Both the position numbers and the translations under genes were made by a program. Below the pieces are notes generated by a model. It was not told where the DNA came from, searched no databases, and saw only the letters and a program-made list of their open reading frames with translations. DNA of 64,000 bases from contig JAJZTH010000008.1 in assembly GCA_021849075.1 (NCBI GenBank), positions 55,141 to 119,140 of the forward strand. The letters are read 5' to 3'. Positions 25,507-35,074 of this stretch are shown here, one piece after another. Source of the stretch: Pseudomonadota bacterium. GTDB lineage: Bacteria; Pseudomonadota; Alphaproteobacteria; Sphingomonadales; Sphingomonadaceae. Every line of letters starts with the position of its first letter. Position 1 is the first letter of the stretch.

Positions 25507-27483
25507 ATGTCCGAAGACCTGTTCGCCGCCAACACCCCCGCCACGCCGCAATATGACGCCTCCACCATCGAGGTGCTGGAGGGACTGGAGCCTGTCCGCC
25601 GTCGCCCCGGCATGTATATCGGCGGCACCGATGAGCGAGCGCTGCACCATCTGGCCAGCGAAGTGCTGGACAACAGTATGGACGAGGCCGTCGCCGGCCA
25701 CGCCACCCGGATCGAAGTGACGCTGGAGGCCGGCAACAAGCTGACCATCACCGACAATGGCCGCGGCATTCCGGTCGATCCGCATCCCAAATTCCCCGGC
25801 AAATCGGCGCTGGAAGTGATCCTGACCACCCTCCATTCGGGCGGCAAGTTCGAGGGCAAAGCCTATGCCACGTCGGGCGGCCTGCATGGCGTGGGCATTT
25901 CCGTGGTCAATGCGCTGTCGACCGATACCGTGGTAGAGGTCGCCCGCAACAAGGAATTGTTCCGCCAGAAATTCTCACAGGGTCTGCCCGTCACGACGCT
26001 GGAGAAGGTCGGCGCAGCCCCCAACCGGCGCGGCACATCGGTCAGCTTCGTGCCTGATACGGAGATTTTCGGCGAACAGAAGTTCAAGCCGGCGCGTCTC
26101 CACCGCCTTGCCCGATCGAAAGCCTATCTGTTCGCCGGCGTCGAAATCCGCTGGAAATGCGATCCTTCGCTGATCAGTGACGATACGCCGGCTGAGGCTG
26201 TGTTCCAGTTTCCCGGAGGTCTTGCCGATCATCTGAAGGAACAGATTGCCGGGCGGGAATGCGCGACCAGCGTCTTCTTTTCCGGCAATCAGGATTTTCC
26301 CGGCGCCGCCGGTCGGGTCGAATGGGCGGTCGCCTGGCCGCTGTGGTCCGACGGCAGCTACAGCTGGTATTGCAACACTATCCCGACCCCCGATGGCGGC
26401 ACCCATGAAGCCGGGCTGCGCGCTGCCTTGGTCAAGGGCATTCGCGCCTTTGGCGACCTTGTGGGACAGAAGAAAGCGAAGGACATCACTGCCGACGACA
26501 TCATGACGTCATCGGAGATCATGCTGTCGGTCTTCATTCGCGATCCGCAATTCCAGAGCCAGACCAAGGACCGGCTTACCAGCCCGGACGCCGCTCGACT
26601 GGTCGAAAGCGCTGTGCGCGACCATTTCGATCATTATCTGACCGACCATATGGATCGCGGCAAGGCGCTGCTGGCCTATGTCCTCGACCGGATGGACGAG
26701 CGCCTGAAGCGCAAGCAGGAGAAGGAGGTCAAGCGCAAGACCGCCACCAACAGTCGCAAGCTGCGCCTTCCCGGCAAGCTGACCGATTGTTCGAACGATG
26801 ATCCGGAAGGCGCTGAGATCTTTTTGGTCGAAGGCGATTCGGCCGGCGGTTCCGCCAAGCAGGCGCGCGACCGCAAGACGCAGGCGATCCTGCCCCTGCG
26901 CGGCAAGATATTGAACGTCGCTTCGGCAAATACCGCCAAGATATTGGCCAATCAGGAAATTGCCGACATGATCCTGGCGCTGGGCTGCGGCACGCGCAAG
27001 GATTGCAATCCGGATAACCTGCGCTACGAACGCATCGTCATCATGACCGACGCCGATGTCGACGGCGCCCATATCGCCACGCTGCTGATGACTTTCTTCT
27101 TCCAGGAAATGCCTGAACTGGTGCGGCGCGGGCATCTCTATCTGGCGCAACCGCCGCTCTATCGCCTGACCGCCGGCGGCAAGAGCCTCTACGCCAAGGA
27201 CGATGCGCATCGCGAGGAGCTGTTGCGTAAGGAATTCAAGGGCAAGAAGGTCGACATTAGCCGCTTCAAGGGTCTGGGCGAGATGAACCCGATGCAGTTG
27301 CGCGAAACCACCATGGACCCCAAGACCCGGATGCTGATCCGCATCACCCTGCCCGACGACATAGAGGACCGGCAGCAGGTGCGCGAACTGGTCGACCGGC
27401 TGATGGGCACCAATCCGGCGCACCGCTTCGCCTTCATTCAGGAAAATGCGGCCGCAGTGGATGAGGAAGCGATCGACGCATGA
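25507..27483 (+). CDS. parE: DNA topoisomerase IV subunit B
   Basis: ParE is the ATPase subunit of topoisomerase IV and partner of ParC at 823-3111. The 658-aa protein has the GHKL ATP site (EVLDNSMDEAV, DNGRGIPVD, ATSGGLHGVG), and the TOPRIM domain with EIFLVEGDSAGGSAKQ and IMTDADVDGAHI. The length fits ParE, without the GyrB insertion. The frame is open far upstream, but ATG 25507 begins the aligned N-terminus. Confidence 0.95.
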   Translation: MSEDLFAANTPATPQYDASTIEVLEGLEPVRRRPGMYIGGTDERALHHLASEVLDNSMDEAVAGHATRIEVTLEAGNKLTITDNGRGIPVDPHPKFPGKSALEVILTTLHSGGKFEGKAYATSGGLHGVGISVVNALSTDTVVEVARNKELFRQKFSQGLPVTTLEKVGAAPNRRGTSVSFVPDTEIFGEQKFKPARLHRLARSKAYLFAGVEIRWKCDPSLISDDTPAEAVFQFPGGLADHLKEQIAGRECATSVFFSGNQDFPGAAGRVEWAVAWPLWSDGSYSWYCNTIPTPDGGTHEAGLRAALVKGIRAFGDLVGQKKAKDITADDIMTSSEIMLSVFIRDPQFQSQTKDRLTSPDAARLVESAVRDHFDHYLTDHMDRGKALLAYVLDRMDERLKRKQEKEVKRKTATNSRKLRLPGKLTDCSNDDPEGAEIFLVEGDSAGGSAKQARDRKTQAILPLRGKILNVASANTAKILANQEIADMILALGCGTRKDCNPDNLRYERIVIMTDADVDGAHIATLLMTFFFQEMPELVRRGHLYLAQPPLYRLTAGGKSLYAKDDAHREELLRKEFKGKKVDISRFKGLGEMNPMQLRETTMDPKTRMLIRITLPDDIEDRQQVRELVDRLMGTNPAHRFAFIQENAAAVDEEAIDA

Positions 27484-27504
27484 GGCGGGCGCTTACATTC
27501 CGCA

Positions 27505-27539
27505 CCGCGCCATGCTGAATTTGGTTCAGCATGGCGCGG
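27505..27539. repeat. REP-like palindrome at the start of the beta-lactamase-like gene
   Basis: Perfect 15-bp arms CCGCGCCATGCTGAA (27505-27519) and TTCAGCATGGCGCGG (27525-27539) around TTTGG. The proposed ATG of the next gene (27512) is inside the left arm. The core ATGCTGAA...TTCAGCAT recurs at 43009-43031. Confidence 0.85.
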
Positions 27540-28849
27540 CCGCAGGAGACAGGAAGCGCCTCTGGCTTTTTCCTCTTCTGATCATCAGCCTTGCCTTGCT
27601 CTTCCATCACCCTGCATCGGCGCAACAGCCTTCCCCGGTTTATCAAAGCCGCGCCGCGCAATTGCTTCAGATTCTGTCTGCGCCCGGCAACGAGGATGAG
27701 TATTTCTCCTCGCTCTTCCTCGACGCCGTGCCTGTCGATCGCTGGCGCGCCATCGCCGCCGATTTGCGGGCGCAGCATGGCCAACCGGTGGCGGTGGGCG
27801 CAATCAACCAGACCAGCAACACGGCCGGGCAAGTCGAAATACGTTATGAACGGGCGACGATCGGCTTCTCCCTCGTCGTCGCGCCGCAAGCGCCCAACCG
27901 GGTCGTCGGCCTGCATATCGTCGGCGCGAAAACGGCGCAGGACAGCTTCGACAAGCTGATGGCCGATTTTGCCGCGCTGCCCGGCAGCAGCGCCCTTGCC
28001 ATCGCAAGACTGACGGACGCCGGGCCGCAAATGCTGCGCACCCATCATGCCGACGCGCAGATGGCGACTGGCTCCAGCTTCAAACTCTATGTGCTGGCCG
28101 AACTGGCCCGAGCGATACAGGCGCGTCAAAGGCGCTGGAGCGACGTCATCCCACTTGGCCCGAAGAGTTTTTCCGGGCGACTGATGCAATGGCCCGACAA
28201 GGCGCCGATGACGCTGCACAGCCTGGCCACCGCGATGATCGCGGAAAGCGACAATAGCGCCAGCGATACGCTGCTGCGCGCGCTGGGTCGGGACCGGGTC
28301 GATGCGATGCTGGCGACGACCGGGCATGAAGCGCCGGACAAGGCGTTGCCGCTACTCGGCACGGCTGAAGCCTTTGCTCTGAAAATGCCGGCCAATGTGG
28401 ATCTTCGCGGACGCTATACACAGGGTTCAGTTGCCGATCGCCGCATTCTTTTGCGCGACGCGGCTTCGCGTCTCACCGCAGACAAGGTCGATGTGGGCAG
28501 CGTGGCCGAAGTGCCGACCGCAATCGACAGCATCGAATGGTTCGCCAGTTCCAGGGACATGATCGCCCTGCTCGACTGGCTGCGCCGTCACGGCGGCGAA
28601 GCCCTGCCGATCATGGCGGTCAATCCCGGCATCCCGCCCGCCGACGCAAAACGCTGGCGCTATCTGGGCTATAAGGGCGGCAGCGAACCGGGCGTCATGG
28701 CGATGAACCTGCTGGCGCAGGCGCAGGACGGCGTATGGTATGCGGTCAGCGGCAGTTGGAACAACCCGTCCGAACGGGTGGAAGAAAGCCGGTTCGTCAC
28801 CCTGATGACGCGGGCAATGAATTTATTGGCTGACGATATAGCGCCATGA
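27512..28849 (+). CDS. serine beta-lactamase-like hydrolase (class A fold)
   Basis: A 445-aa exported protein. After a hydrophobic signal (LWLFPLLIISLALLFHHPAS) comes an N-terminal domain (about 45-150) and then a class A beta-lactamase/transpeptidase-like domain. SxxK is SSFK (nucleophile Ser188), SDN is in IAESDNSASD, and the third motif reads KGG (LGYKGGSEPG) rather than KTG/KSG. Either a true beta-lactamase or a penicillin-binding-protein-like hydrolase is possible. The start is uncertain: ATG 27512 lies inside a palindrome, and in-frame ATGs at 27446 and 27461 overlap parE. It is probably cotranscribed with parE. Confidence 0.75.
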   Translation: MLNLVQHGAAAGDRKRLWLFPLLIISLALLFHHPASAQQPSPVYQSRAAQLLQILSAPGNEDEYFSSLFLDAVPVDRWRAIAADLRAQHGQPVAVGAINQTSNTAGQVEIRYERATIGFSLVVAPQAPNRVVGLHIVGAKTAQDSFDKLMADFAALPGSSALAIARLTDAGPQMLRTHHADAQMATGSSFKLYVLAELARAIQARQRRWSDVIPLGPKSFSGRLMQWPDKAPMTLHSLATAMIAESDNSASDTLLRALGRDRVDAMLATTGHEAPDKALPLLGTAEAFALKMPANVDLRGRYTQGSVADRRILLRDAASRLTADKVDVGSVAEVPTAIDSIEWFASSRDMIALLDWLRRHGGEALPIMAVNPGIPPADAKRWRYLGYKGGSEPGVMAMNLLAQAQDGVWYAVSGSWNNPSERVEESRFVTLMTRAMNLLADDIAP

Positions 28850-28876
28850 TGCAATGGGTGCGCCATAGCGCTCCGT

Positions 28877-29668
28877 TCAGGCAGTCAGCGCTTCGACCAG
28901 CGCCTTGACCTTCTTTTGCCGCCATTGGGGCAGCGGCGCGATCAGCCAATAGGAAAGCAGGGTCGGACTGGTGTCGCCCACCTGCCGCACCCGGCCCGCC
29001 GCCAAATCCGCCTGCGCCAGCAACAGCGGCACGCGCGCGCGCCCGAAACCGCTAACGGCCGCCTCGATCGCCAGGCCACCGTCGGCGACCCGGATGGTCG
29101 CGGGCTTATCCCCGGCGGGGCAGCCAGGCCAGTCGATGCGATGATCGGGGCCACCGGCCGCCGCCTCGACCGTGACATAGGCCGCCTCGCCGATCTTGAC
29201 GCCTTCATGCTCGCCCGCCCCATCGGTCAGACGCAGCGCGATGTCGAGATTGGCTTCGGTGAAGTCGAGCGCCTCGTCGGCCGCAATCAACTGAAATGTC
29301 AGGTCGGGCTGACCCGCGGCATAGGCAGCCAGACGCGGCTGAAGCCATTTGGCGCTGATGTCGCGCGGCGCGGCAATCGTCAGCGCATGGCTGGACTGCC
29401 CGGCCTGCATAGCCCGGACCGCTTCTTCAAATTCCAGGAAACCGGCGCGCAGCGCATCAAGGCCCGCCTCGGTTTCCGGCGTCAGTTCCAGGCCCTTGGG
29501 CGTGCGGCGGAACAGGACGACGCCCAACATATCTTCCAGCCCGCGGATCTGCTGACCGACGGCCGCCGGCGTCACCGCCAGTTCGTCGGCAGCGCGGGTG
29601 AAGGACAGATGCCGGGCCGCCGCATCCAGCACGCGCAAGCCGTTGAGCGGCAAATGGGTCCGCTTCAT
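28877..29668 (-). CDS. LysR-family transcriptional regulator (GcvA-like, short)
   Basis: A 263-aa LysR regulator. The N-terminal winged helix is PLNGLRVLDAAARHLSFT with recognition helix PAAVGQQIRGLEDMLG. The effector domain is about 35 residues shorter than usual; the run from residues about 170-210 is condensed. The target is unknown. Its start overlaps the apaG stop (ATGA), so it is the last gene of the dehydratase-metZ-apaG transcript. Confidence 0.88.
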   Translation of the reverse strand: MKRTHLPLNGLRVLDAAARHLSFTRAADELAVTPAAVGQQIRGLEDMLGVVLFRRTPKGLELTPETEAGLDALRAGFLEFEEAVRAMQAGQSSHALTIAAPRDISAKWLQPRLAAYAAGQPDLTFQLIAADEALDFTEANLDIALRLTDGAGEHEGVKIGEAAYVTVEAAAGGPDHRIDWPGCPAGDKPATIRVADGGLAIEAAVSGFGRARVPLLLAQADLAAGRVRQVGDTSPTLLSYWLIAPLPQWRQKKVKALVEALTA

Positions 29669-30069
29669 TCGGCCACCGCCGGCGCGACAAGGGCGAAATG
29701 CGGGATCGCCACTTCGAACGTCTCTCCACCGGCGCCGATCATGCGATAGCTGCCCTGCATGGAACCGGTCGGCGTGCCCAGCGGGCAGCCCGATACATAG
29801 TCATAGCTTTTCCCCGGCTGCACCACCGGCTGTTCCCCCACCACGCCATCGCCATCGACCCGATGCTGCGCCCCGCGCCCGTCGGTGATGATCCAGTGGC
29901 GCGTCAACAACTGAACCGGCTGATCGCCCAAATTTTCAATGCGGATATGATAGGCCCAGAACCACCGTCCCCGGTCCGGCTCCGACTGTTCGGGCAGGAA
30001 GGTGACGGCGACATGGACGGTAATATCCTGTGTCGTCGCATGAAAGGGGAAGAGCGCAAGCACGGTCAT
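29665..30069 (-). CDS. apaG: ApaG domain protein
   Basis: A 134-aa ApaG with the immunoglobulin-like fold. Signature stretches are YHIRIENLGDQPVQLLTRHW, VVGEQPVVQPG and PLGTPTGSMQGSY. ApaG is annotated historically in Co/Mg efflux and in diadenosine tetraphosphate metabolism; its molecular role is unsettled. It follows metZ by 32 bp on the same strand and overlaps the LysR gene by 4 bp. Confidence 0.92.
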   Translation of the reverse strand: MTVLALFPFHATTQDITVHVAVTFLPEQSEPDRGRWFWAYHIRIENLGDQPVQLLTRHWIITDGRGAQHRVDGDGVVGEQPVVQPGKSYDYVSGCPLGTPTGSMQGSYRMIGAGGETFEVAIPHFALVAPAVAE

Positions 30070-30101
30070 GTCTCAGGAATGCGCCCTAACCCCTGCGTCC
30101 G

Positions 30102-31310
30102 TCAACGGCCTATCGCGCGAAGCGCCTGGTCGAAATCGGCGATGACATCATCCGGATCTTCCAAACCGACGTTGAGGCGCAACATGTCCTCCGTGATGCC
30201 TACTTCCAACCGGGCTTCTTCCGCCATGCCGAAATGGGTGGTGGAGGCCGGATGCGTCATGAGCGAACGGGAATCGCCGATATTGTTACTGATATCGACC
30301 AGTTCCAGCGCGTTGAGCAAACCGTGCGCCTCGGCCCGGCCGCCCCCGACATAGAGCGAAAAGATCGGCCCGGCGGCTTCCATCTGCTGCATGGCGAGCG
30401 CATGCTGGGGATGGCTTTCAAGGCCGGGATAGTTGACCTTGGGCAGGCGCGTTTCCAGGAAGCGCGCGACCTTGAGCGCATTGTCGCTCTGACGGCGGAT
30501 GCGCAGGTCCAGCGTCTCCAGCCCCTTCAGCACCACCCAGGCGTTGAACGCGCTGAGCGTCGGCCCGGTGTTGCGATGGAAGGGCAGCAGGACATTGTCG
30601 ATCCAGTCGCGCGTGCCGCAAATGGCGCCGGCCAGCACGCGGCCCTGCCCGTCCATCATCTTGGTCGCGCTATAGGCGACGACGTCCGCGCCGAACTCCA
30701 TCGGCCGCTGAAGCGCGGGCGAAGCAAAGGCATTGTCGACGACGGTGGTGATGCCATGCGCCTTCGCAATGGCGCACACGGCCGCGATATCCACAATGTC
30801 CATGGTCGGATTGGCCGGGGTTTCGAAGAAGAATACCTTCGTATTGGGCTTCACCGCAGCTTCCCAGGCGGCGACGTCAACGCCGTCGATCGTGGTCGTC
30901 TGAATGCCGAATTTGGGCAGCAGCGTGTCGACCAGCCAACGGCAGGAGCCAAAGGCCGCCTTGGCCGCGACGACATGGTCGCCCGCCGACAACTGGCACA
31001 GCAGAGCGGCGGTCATCGCCGCCATGCCGGTCGCGGTGGCCCGGCACGCCTCTGCGCCTTCCAGCAGGGCGATGCGCTGTTCCAGCATCTCAACCGTCGG
31101 GTTTTGAAGGCGGCTGTAGGTCATGCCCTGCTGATCGCCGGAGAAACGCGCGGCGGCGTCCTCGGCCCTGTCATAGCAATAGCCGCTGGACAGGAAGAGC
31201 GCTTCGGACGTTTCGCCATATTCGGTGCGCGCCGTGCCGCCCCGGATCGCCAGCGTCGCCGGCTTCCAGTTCTTCGTGATCTCCGGGTTCTGACCGCTTT
31301 TCCGCTTCAT
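30102..31310 (-). CDS. metZ: O-succinylhomoserine sulfhydrylase
   Basis: A 402-aa Cys/Met-metabolism PLP enzyme that makes homocysteine from O-succinylhomoserine and sulfide, in methionine synthesis. TYSRLQNPTVEMLEQRIALL at the N-terminus and the PLP lysine in AYSATKMMDGQGR (followed by VLAGAI) match MetZ rather than cystathionine gamma-synthase. The start overlaps the dehydratase stop by 4 bp and apaG follows closely. Confidence 0.92.
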   Translation of the reverse strand: MKRKSGQNPEITKNWKPATLAIRGGTARTEYGETSEALFLSSGYCYDRAEDAAARFSGDQQGMTYSRLQNPTVEMLEQRIALLEGAEACRATATGMAAMTAALLCQLSAGDHVVAAKAAFGSCRWLVDTLLPKFGIQTTTIDGVDVAAWEAAVKPNTKVFFFETPANPTMDIVDIAAVCAIAKAHGITTVVDNAFASPALQRPMEFGADVVAYSATKMMDGQGRVLAGAICGTRDWIDNVLLPFHRNTGPTLSAFNAWVVLKGLETLDLRIRRQSDNALKVARFLETRLPKVNYPGLESHPQHALAMQQMEAAGPIFSLYVGGGRAEAHGLLNALELVDISNNIGDSRSLMTHPASTTHFGMAEEARLEVGITEDMLRLNVGLEDPDDVIADFDQALRAIGR

Positions 31311-32299
31311 ATCGCCTTCCGCAATTCCACGCGCGGGGTGGCCCCGCTCAATATCTCCGCCATCTGGCTCCTGTCGCCATTACCGCCCGACAGGATTACC
31401 GCAACCTTCTTGCCGCGCATCGCCTCTTTTTCCTGCATCAGCGCGGCCAGCGCGACGGCGCCCGCGCCTTCGGCAAGATTATGGGTGTCCTCCCAATAGA
31501 TGCGGATCGCCTCGGCAACCTCATCATCGGTCACGGCGACGAAACGGTCGGCGCGCGGCCCGAAATAGTCGAGCGCCGCCTGAACCGGGGTGCACACGGC
31601 AACGCCATCGGCAAAAGTATAGGCGGTGGGGCTGGAAATCAGGCGTCCCGCCTCGAACGACAGCTTGGCCGCATCGACATGGGCGGAGACGACGCCGACG
31701 ATCTTGGTCTTCAGGCCCAGCGCATCGCGCGCGGCAATGGTGCCGCACAGGCCCGATCCGCAGCCGACGGGAACATAGACGGTGTCGAGGTCCGGCACCG
31801 CATCGAACAGTTCCAGCCCATAGCTGGCGACGCCACGCACCAGTTGTTCATGATAGGCAGGCACCATGAACAGCCCCTGTTCCTGCGACAGGCGCAGCGC
31901 TTCCGCCTTGGCGCTATCGAAATCATGGCCATGTTCGATGAGGTTCGCGCCAAAGGCCCGCATCGCCCGGTTCTTTTCCAGCGCATTGCCATGGGGAACG
32001 ACAATGGTGACGGACAGGCCCGCCGCCTGGGCCGCGCGGACCTGCGCCTGGCCATGATTGCCGCGGGTGGCGGTGATGATGCCGGTCACTTCGGGATGAG
32101 CGGTGCGCAGCCAGTCGATATAGGTGATCGCGCCGCGCACCTTGAACGCGCCAGTAGGCGTGTGGTTCTCATGCTTCACCCAGACGTCGCAGCCGCTGCG
32201 CCCGGCCAGCAGAGGCCAGGCATATTGCGGCGTCGGCGGCACCTGTTCATGGATCAGGGCGGCGGCGGAACGAAGCGAGGCAAGCGAAAGATCGGTCAT
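31307..32299 (-). CDS. threonine/serine dehydratase family PLP enzyme
   Basis: A 330-aa fold-type II PLP enzyme. The cofactor lysine is K53 in HTPTGAFKVRGA. The phosphate-binding Gly loop is PVGCGSGLCGT and the asparagine loop is TRGNHGQAQ. It lacks the C-terminal regulatory ACT region of biosynthetic IlvA, so it resembles catabolic TdcB or hydroxyaspartate ammonia-lyase types. Its link to metZ (overlapping genes) suggests a role in amino-acid carbon flow around homoserine or threonine, which is inference. Confidence 0.85.
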   Translation of the reverse strand: MTDLSLASLRSAAALIHEQVPPTPQYAWPLLAGRSGCDVWVKHENHTPTGAFKVRGAITYIDWLRTAHPEVTGIITATRGNHGQAQVRAAQAAGLSVTIVVPHGNALEKNRAMRAFGANLIEHGHDFDSAKAEALRLSQEQGLFMVPAYHEQLVRGVASYGLELFDAVPDLDTVYVPVGCGSGLCGTIAARDALGLKTKIVGVVSAHVDAAKLSFEAGRLISSPTAYTFADGVAVCTPVQAALDYFGPRADRFVAVTDDEVAEAIRIYWEDTHNLAEGAGAVALAALMQEKEAMRGKKVAVILSGGNGDRSQMAEILSGATPRVELRKAI

Positions 32300-32360
32300 C
32301 CTGCGCTTCTATCGACCATGCCATGGGCTGGACAGGACCGATATGCGGCGATTGGACCGT

Positions 32361-32780
32361 TCAGGCCGCCTTGCGCGGCGTATCGATGAGCAGCGGATGA
32401 AGATTGGCTTCTTCCCACTCCATCCGATCATGCAGGCCATTCTGCAAGTCCAGCACAGCAACGCGATAGCCCGGCCAATCCGCCGCGATCTGCGCGGGCG
32501 TCCAATATTTGATATGGTCGCTGTACCGCAGGAACAGGGCGACCATCGCCCGGCTATGATCCCGGATGATCCGGTCAGCCTGCGGCGGCATCGCCCCACG
32601 GCGCAAATTCTGCACCATGGCGTCCTCGCGCGCCATATGTTCGCGGAACAGCTGCGAAAAGGCGATCCGGCGGCGGGCAATGTCCGACATATCCTCCACC
32701 CGCGCGCTTTCCATGGCGTGGGCGAAATCCCGCATCATTTTGCGCAGGCCATCATGATCCTGCGCCAGTTCCATCTGCAT
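32361..32780 (-). CDS. hemerythrin domain protein
   Basis: A four-helix-bundle HHE protein of about 139 aa. Candidate di-iron ligands appear in order as AQDHDGLR, FREHMAREDAMV, IRDHSRAM and GLHDRMEWEEANLHP. Such proteins bind O2 or NO or sense iron. Three starts are possible: ATG 32837, 32795 or 32780. I prefer 32780 because GGGGTC lies 8 nt upstream and the other two fall within or beyond an 11-bp dyad. Confidence 0.78.
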   Translation of the reverse strand: MQMELAQDHDGLRKMMRDFAHAMESARVEDMSDIARRRIAFSQLFREHMAREDAMVQNLRRGAMPPQADRIIRDHSRAMVALFLRYSDHIKYWTPAQIAADWPGYRVAVLDLQNGLHDRMEWEEANLHPLLIDTPRKAA

Positions 32781-32784
32781 GTCG

Positions 32785-32823
32785 TGCGACCCCATTTTTA
32801 GATTAAATCGGCATGGGGTCGCA
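32785..32823. promoter_or_regulatory. 11-bp perfect inverted repeat upstream of the hemerythrin gene
   Basis: Arms TGCGACCCCAT (32785-32795) and ATGGGGTCGCA (32813-32823) flank a 17-bp AT-rich centre just before the preferred hemerythrin start. It could be a regulator binding site or, in RNA, a hairpin over the leader. Confidence 0.55.
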
Positions 32824-32868
32824 AAACTTAAAAACATTCAGATGATTATGCGACGAACCGAAGCAAGT

Positions 32869-33912
32869 TTAGAGCGCCGCCAGCACCGCATCGCCCATTT
32901 CCACCGTGTTCATCGTGCCGCCCAGGTCGGGCGAGCGCGCGCCGCCGGCCAGCGCCTTCGCCACGGCGGCTTCGATCCGGTCGGCCTGCTCCGGCAGGTT
33001 CAGCGAGTAACGCAGCAGCATCGCGGCCGACAGGATGGTCGCCAGCGGATTGGCCTTGCCCGTGCCGGCAATGTCGGGAGCGGAACCATGGATCGGTTCA
33101 TAAAGGCCCTGCCCGCTGCCGTTCAGCGTGGCCGAGGCCAGCATGCCGATGGAGCCGACGCACATGCTCGCCTGATCCGAAAGGATATCGCCGAACAGGT
33201 TGCCGGTGACGATGACGTCGAACTGGCCGGGGTTGCGGACCAGCTGCATCGCGGCATTGTCCACATACATGTGCGAAAGGGCGACGTCGGGATATTCCGC
33301 CGACACTTCGATCACCACGTCGCGCCACAACTGGCTGGTTTCCAGCACATTGGCCTTGTCCACCGAACAGAGCTTGCCGCGACGGGCGCGGGCCGCCTGA
33401 AAACCGGCATGGGCGATGCGGCGCACTTCGGCTTCGTTGTAGGACATGATGTCATAGCCTTCGCGCAGGCCGTCGGCGGTGGTGCGGAAGCCCTTTTCGC
33501 CGAAATAGACGTCGCCATTGGTTTCGCGGACGATCAGCAGGTCGATCGATCCGGCGACTTCGGGCTTCAGCGCGCTTTCATGCGCCAGTTCGGCAAAGAC
33601 CTTGGCCGGGCGCAGGTTGGAAAAGAGACCAAGCCCCTTGCGCAGGCCCAGGATCGCCTGTTCAGGGCGCAAATGGCGCTCCAGCGCGTCGCAATCGGGA
33701 TCGCCGACCGCGCCGAACAGGATGGCGTCGGCGCGCTTGGCGATCTCCAGCGTCTCGGGCGGCAGCGGATGGCCGACCGCCTTATAGGCTGCGCCGCCGA
33801 CCAGACCGTCTTCATAGGTGAGGCCGTCGATCACCAGCGCATCCAGCACACGCTTGGCCTGTGCGACGATTTCGGGACCGATGCCGTCTCCGGGGAACAG
33901 GGCGATCAACAT
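32869..33912 (-). CDS. leuB: 3-isopropylmalate dehydrogenase
   Basis: LeuB catalyses the NAD-dependent oxidative decarboxylation of 3-isopropylmalate in leucine synthesis. The 347-aa protein begins [16 protein letters not shown], has [18 protein letters not shown] with the substrate-binding arginines, and [13 protein letters not shown] and [18 protein letters not shown]. All catalytic landmarks are present. It appears monocistronic or leads into the hemerythrin gene 88 bp downstream. Confidence 0.96.
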   Translation of the reverse strand: MLIALFPGDGIGPEIVAQAKRVLDALVIDGLTYEDGLVGGAAYKAVGHPLPPETLEIAKRADAILFGAVGDPDCDALERHLRPEQAILGLRKGLGLFSNLRPAKVFAELAHESALKPEVAGSIDLLIVRETNGDVYFGEKGFRTTADGLREGYDIMSYNEAEVRRIAHAGFQAARARRGKLCSVDKANVLETSQLWRDVVIEVSAEYPDVALSHMYVDNAAMQLVRNPGQFDVIVTGNLFGDILSDQASMCVGSIGMLASATLNGSGQGLYEPIHGSAPDIAGTGKANPLATILSAAMLLRYSLNLPEQADRIEAAVAKALAGGARSPDLGGTMNTVEMGDAVLAAL

Positions 33913-34000
33913 AGAGCTTCCTCACAATATGGTCTTTGCACGCCATGGCGCGCAATAATGGGGCAGATTGTCGGCGCTCGCCTTTGCAGATGCTGCCCGA

Positions 34001-34735
34001 TCAGGCAACCGCTCTTTTCAGCCGCTCGACCAGCCTTTCCCGCGCCGCCAGCACATCCGCGCGCCGATCGATCAGAACCGATCGTTCAAGGAAGAAGCCG
34101 GTCAGGCGCAGCCCGTCGAGGATCTGGCCCCAATCACCCATCCCCCCTTCCAGCAGGAAAGGCGGCAGCGGCAGCAGGCGATTTTCATAGCCGACCGCCG
34201 CCGCGCGGCTGACGGCGGCGGCGCTGCGCGGGCTGACGAAGGCGAGATCGTCGGCATTGCCCAGCGCGGCGCAACGGGTCAGGTCGAGGCCGAAGCCCAA
34301 TTCGGCGAGCAGCAGCAATTCATAGCGCACCAGCGCCACCGCCCATCCGCGCGCCGCCGGCGCCGCCTCCACCGCATCCAGCAGCCCTTCCAGCGCCTGA
34401 TGCAGCGCCGGATAGGGCGTGCCTTCCGGCAGCGATGCGGCGGTGAGCGCGCAGCTCCAGTCGATCGCAGCGGCAGGCAGAGGCTCGGCATGGAGCGGCG
34501 CGCGGCTATGGGCCAGTTCGACGGTCAGGCCGGCCAGTTGATCCTCCGTGCGGGCGCGCAACTCAGCCATCACGACATTGCCCGGCATCAGCACCGGCCG
34601 CAGCGCCCGCGACCGCCCGCCCCGGACATAGCCGGGCAGCAGCCCATCGTCCGGCGTCAACAGCCGCGCGATCGCCCCATGTTCGCCATGATGGCGCACG
34701 GCGCAGACGATGGCGGCGGTGGTGAGATGGGGCAT
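34001..34735 (-). CDS. recO: DNA repair protein RecO
   Basis: RecO anneals ssDNA and loads RecA with RecR in gap repair. The 244-aa protein has the N-terminal OB fold ([32 protein letters not shown]) and a helical C-terminal part ([18 protein letters not shown]). The conserved zinc cysteines seen in some RecO proteins are absent; only C158-like RCAALG remains. The ATG at 34735 begins the aligned region; the open frame continues upstream to 34861 without homology. Confidence 0.88.
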   Translation of the reverse strand: MPHLTTAAIVCAVRHHGEHGAIARLLTPDDGLLPGYVRGGRSRALRPVLMPGNVVMAELRARTEDQLAGLTVELAHSRAPLHAEPLPAAAIDWSCALTAASLPEGTPYPALHQALEGLLDAVEAAPAARGWAVALVRYELLLLAELGFGLDLTRCAALGNADDLAFVSPRSAAAVSRAAAVGYENRLLPLPPFLLEGGMGDWGQILDGLRLTGFFLERSVLIDRRADVLAARERLVERLKRAVA

Positions 34736-35074
34736 GGCGTAGCCTCTTAGGGGCTGGAGCCGCTGGCTCCAAGGCCGGCGCGCGGGGGTCATGTTCGGGA
34801 GGTGCCCGGCATGGATGATCGACATGGCGCCTCCCGTCGAAAATTCTCTAACTTCTCGCATATGCCCTATGAAGAGTCGGGCTGTAGCGGAGCGAGCGGC
34901 TGTAGGACAGGCGGGCGCTGATGGTCTGGCGAACCTGACAGGACGAACGAGACACGAGTGCTGGCGGTCAGGGGCGTATGCCCATGATTAGGCTAGAGGC
35001 TCGCTTTGCTCGCACCCATCCCAACCCCTCCCTTGGAAGGGAGGGGCTTTTATGCTGCTCCCAGCCTACCGCCA
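34736..35074. other. gene-free gap between recO and uvrC
   Basis: No ORF here has a ribosome-binding site or recognisable protein. The gap contains a small GGAGCC/GGCTCC hairpin near 34754-34770, and the 22-bp palindrome at 35025-35046 listed separately. Confidence 0.5.
35025..35046. repeat. CCCCTCCC palindrome downstream of uvrC
   Basis: CCCCTCCCTTG + GAAGGGAGGGG hairpin, followed on the plus strand by CTTTT. It belongs to the same family as the hairpins at 15446 and 15567. It sits 29 bp after the uvrC stop and could help end that transcript. Confidence 0.65.

Noticed and set aside
34791..34991. 66-codon ORF between recO and uvrC
   Set aside because: No ribosome-binding site, no recognisable motif, and low-complexity composition.
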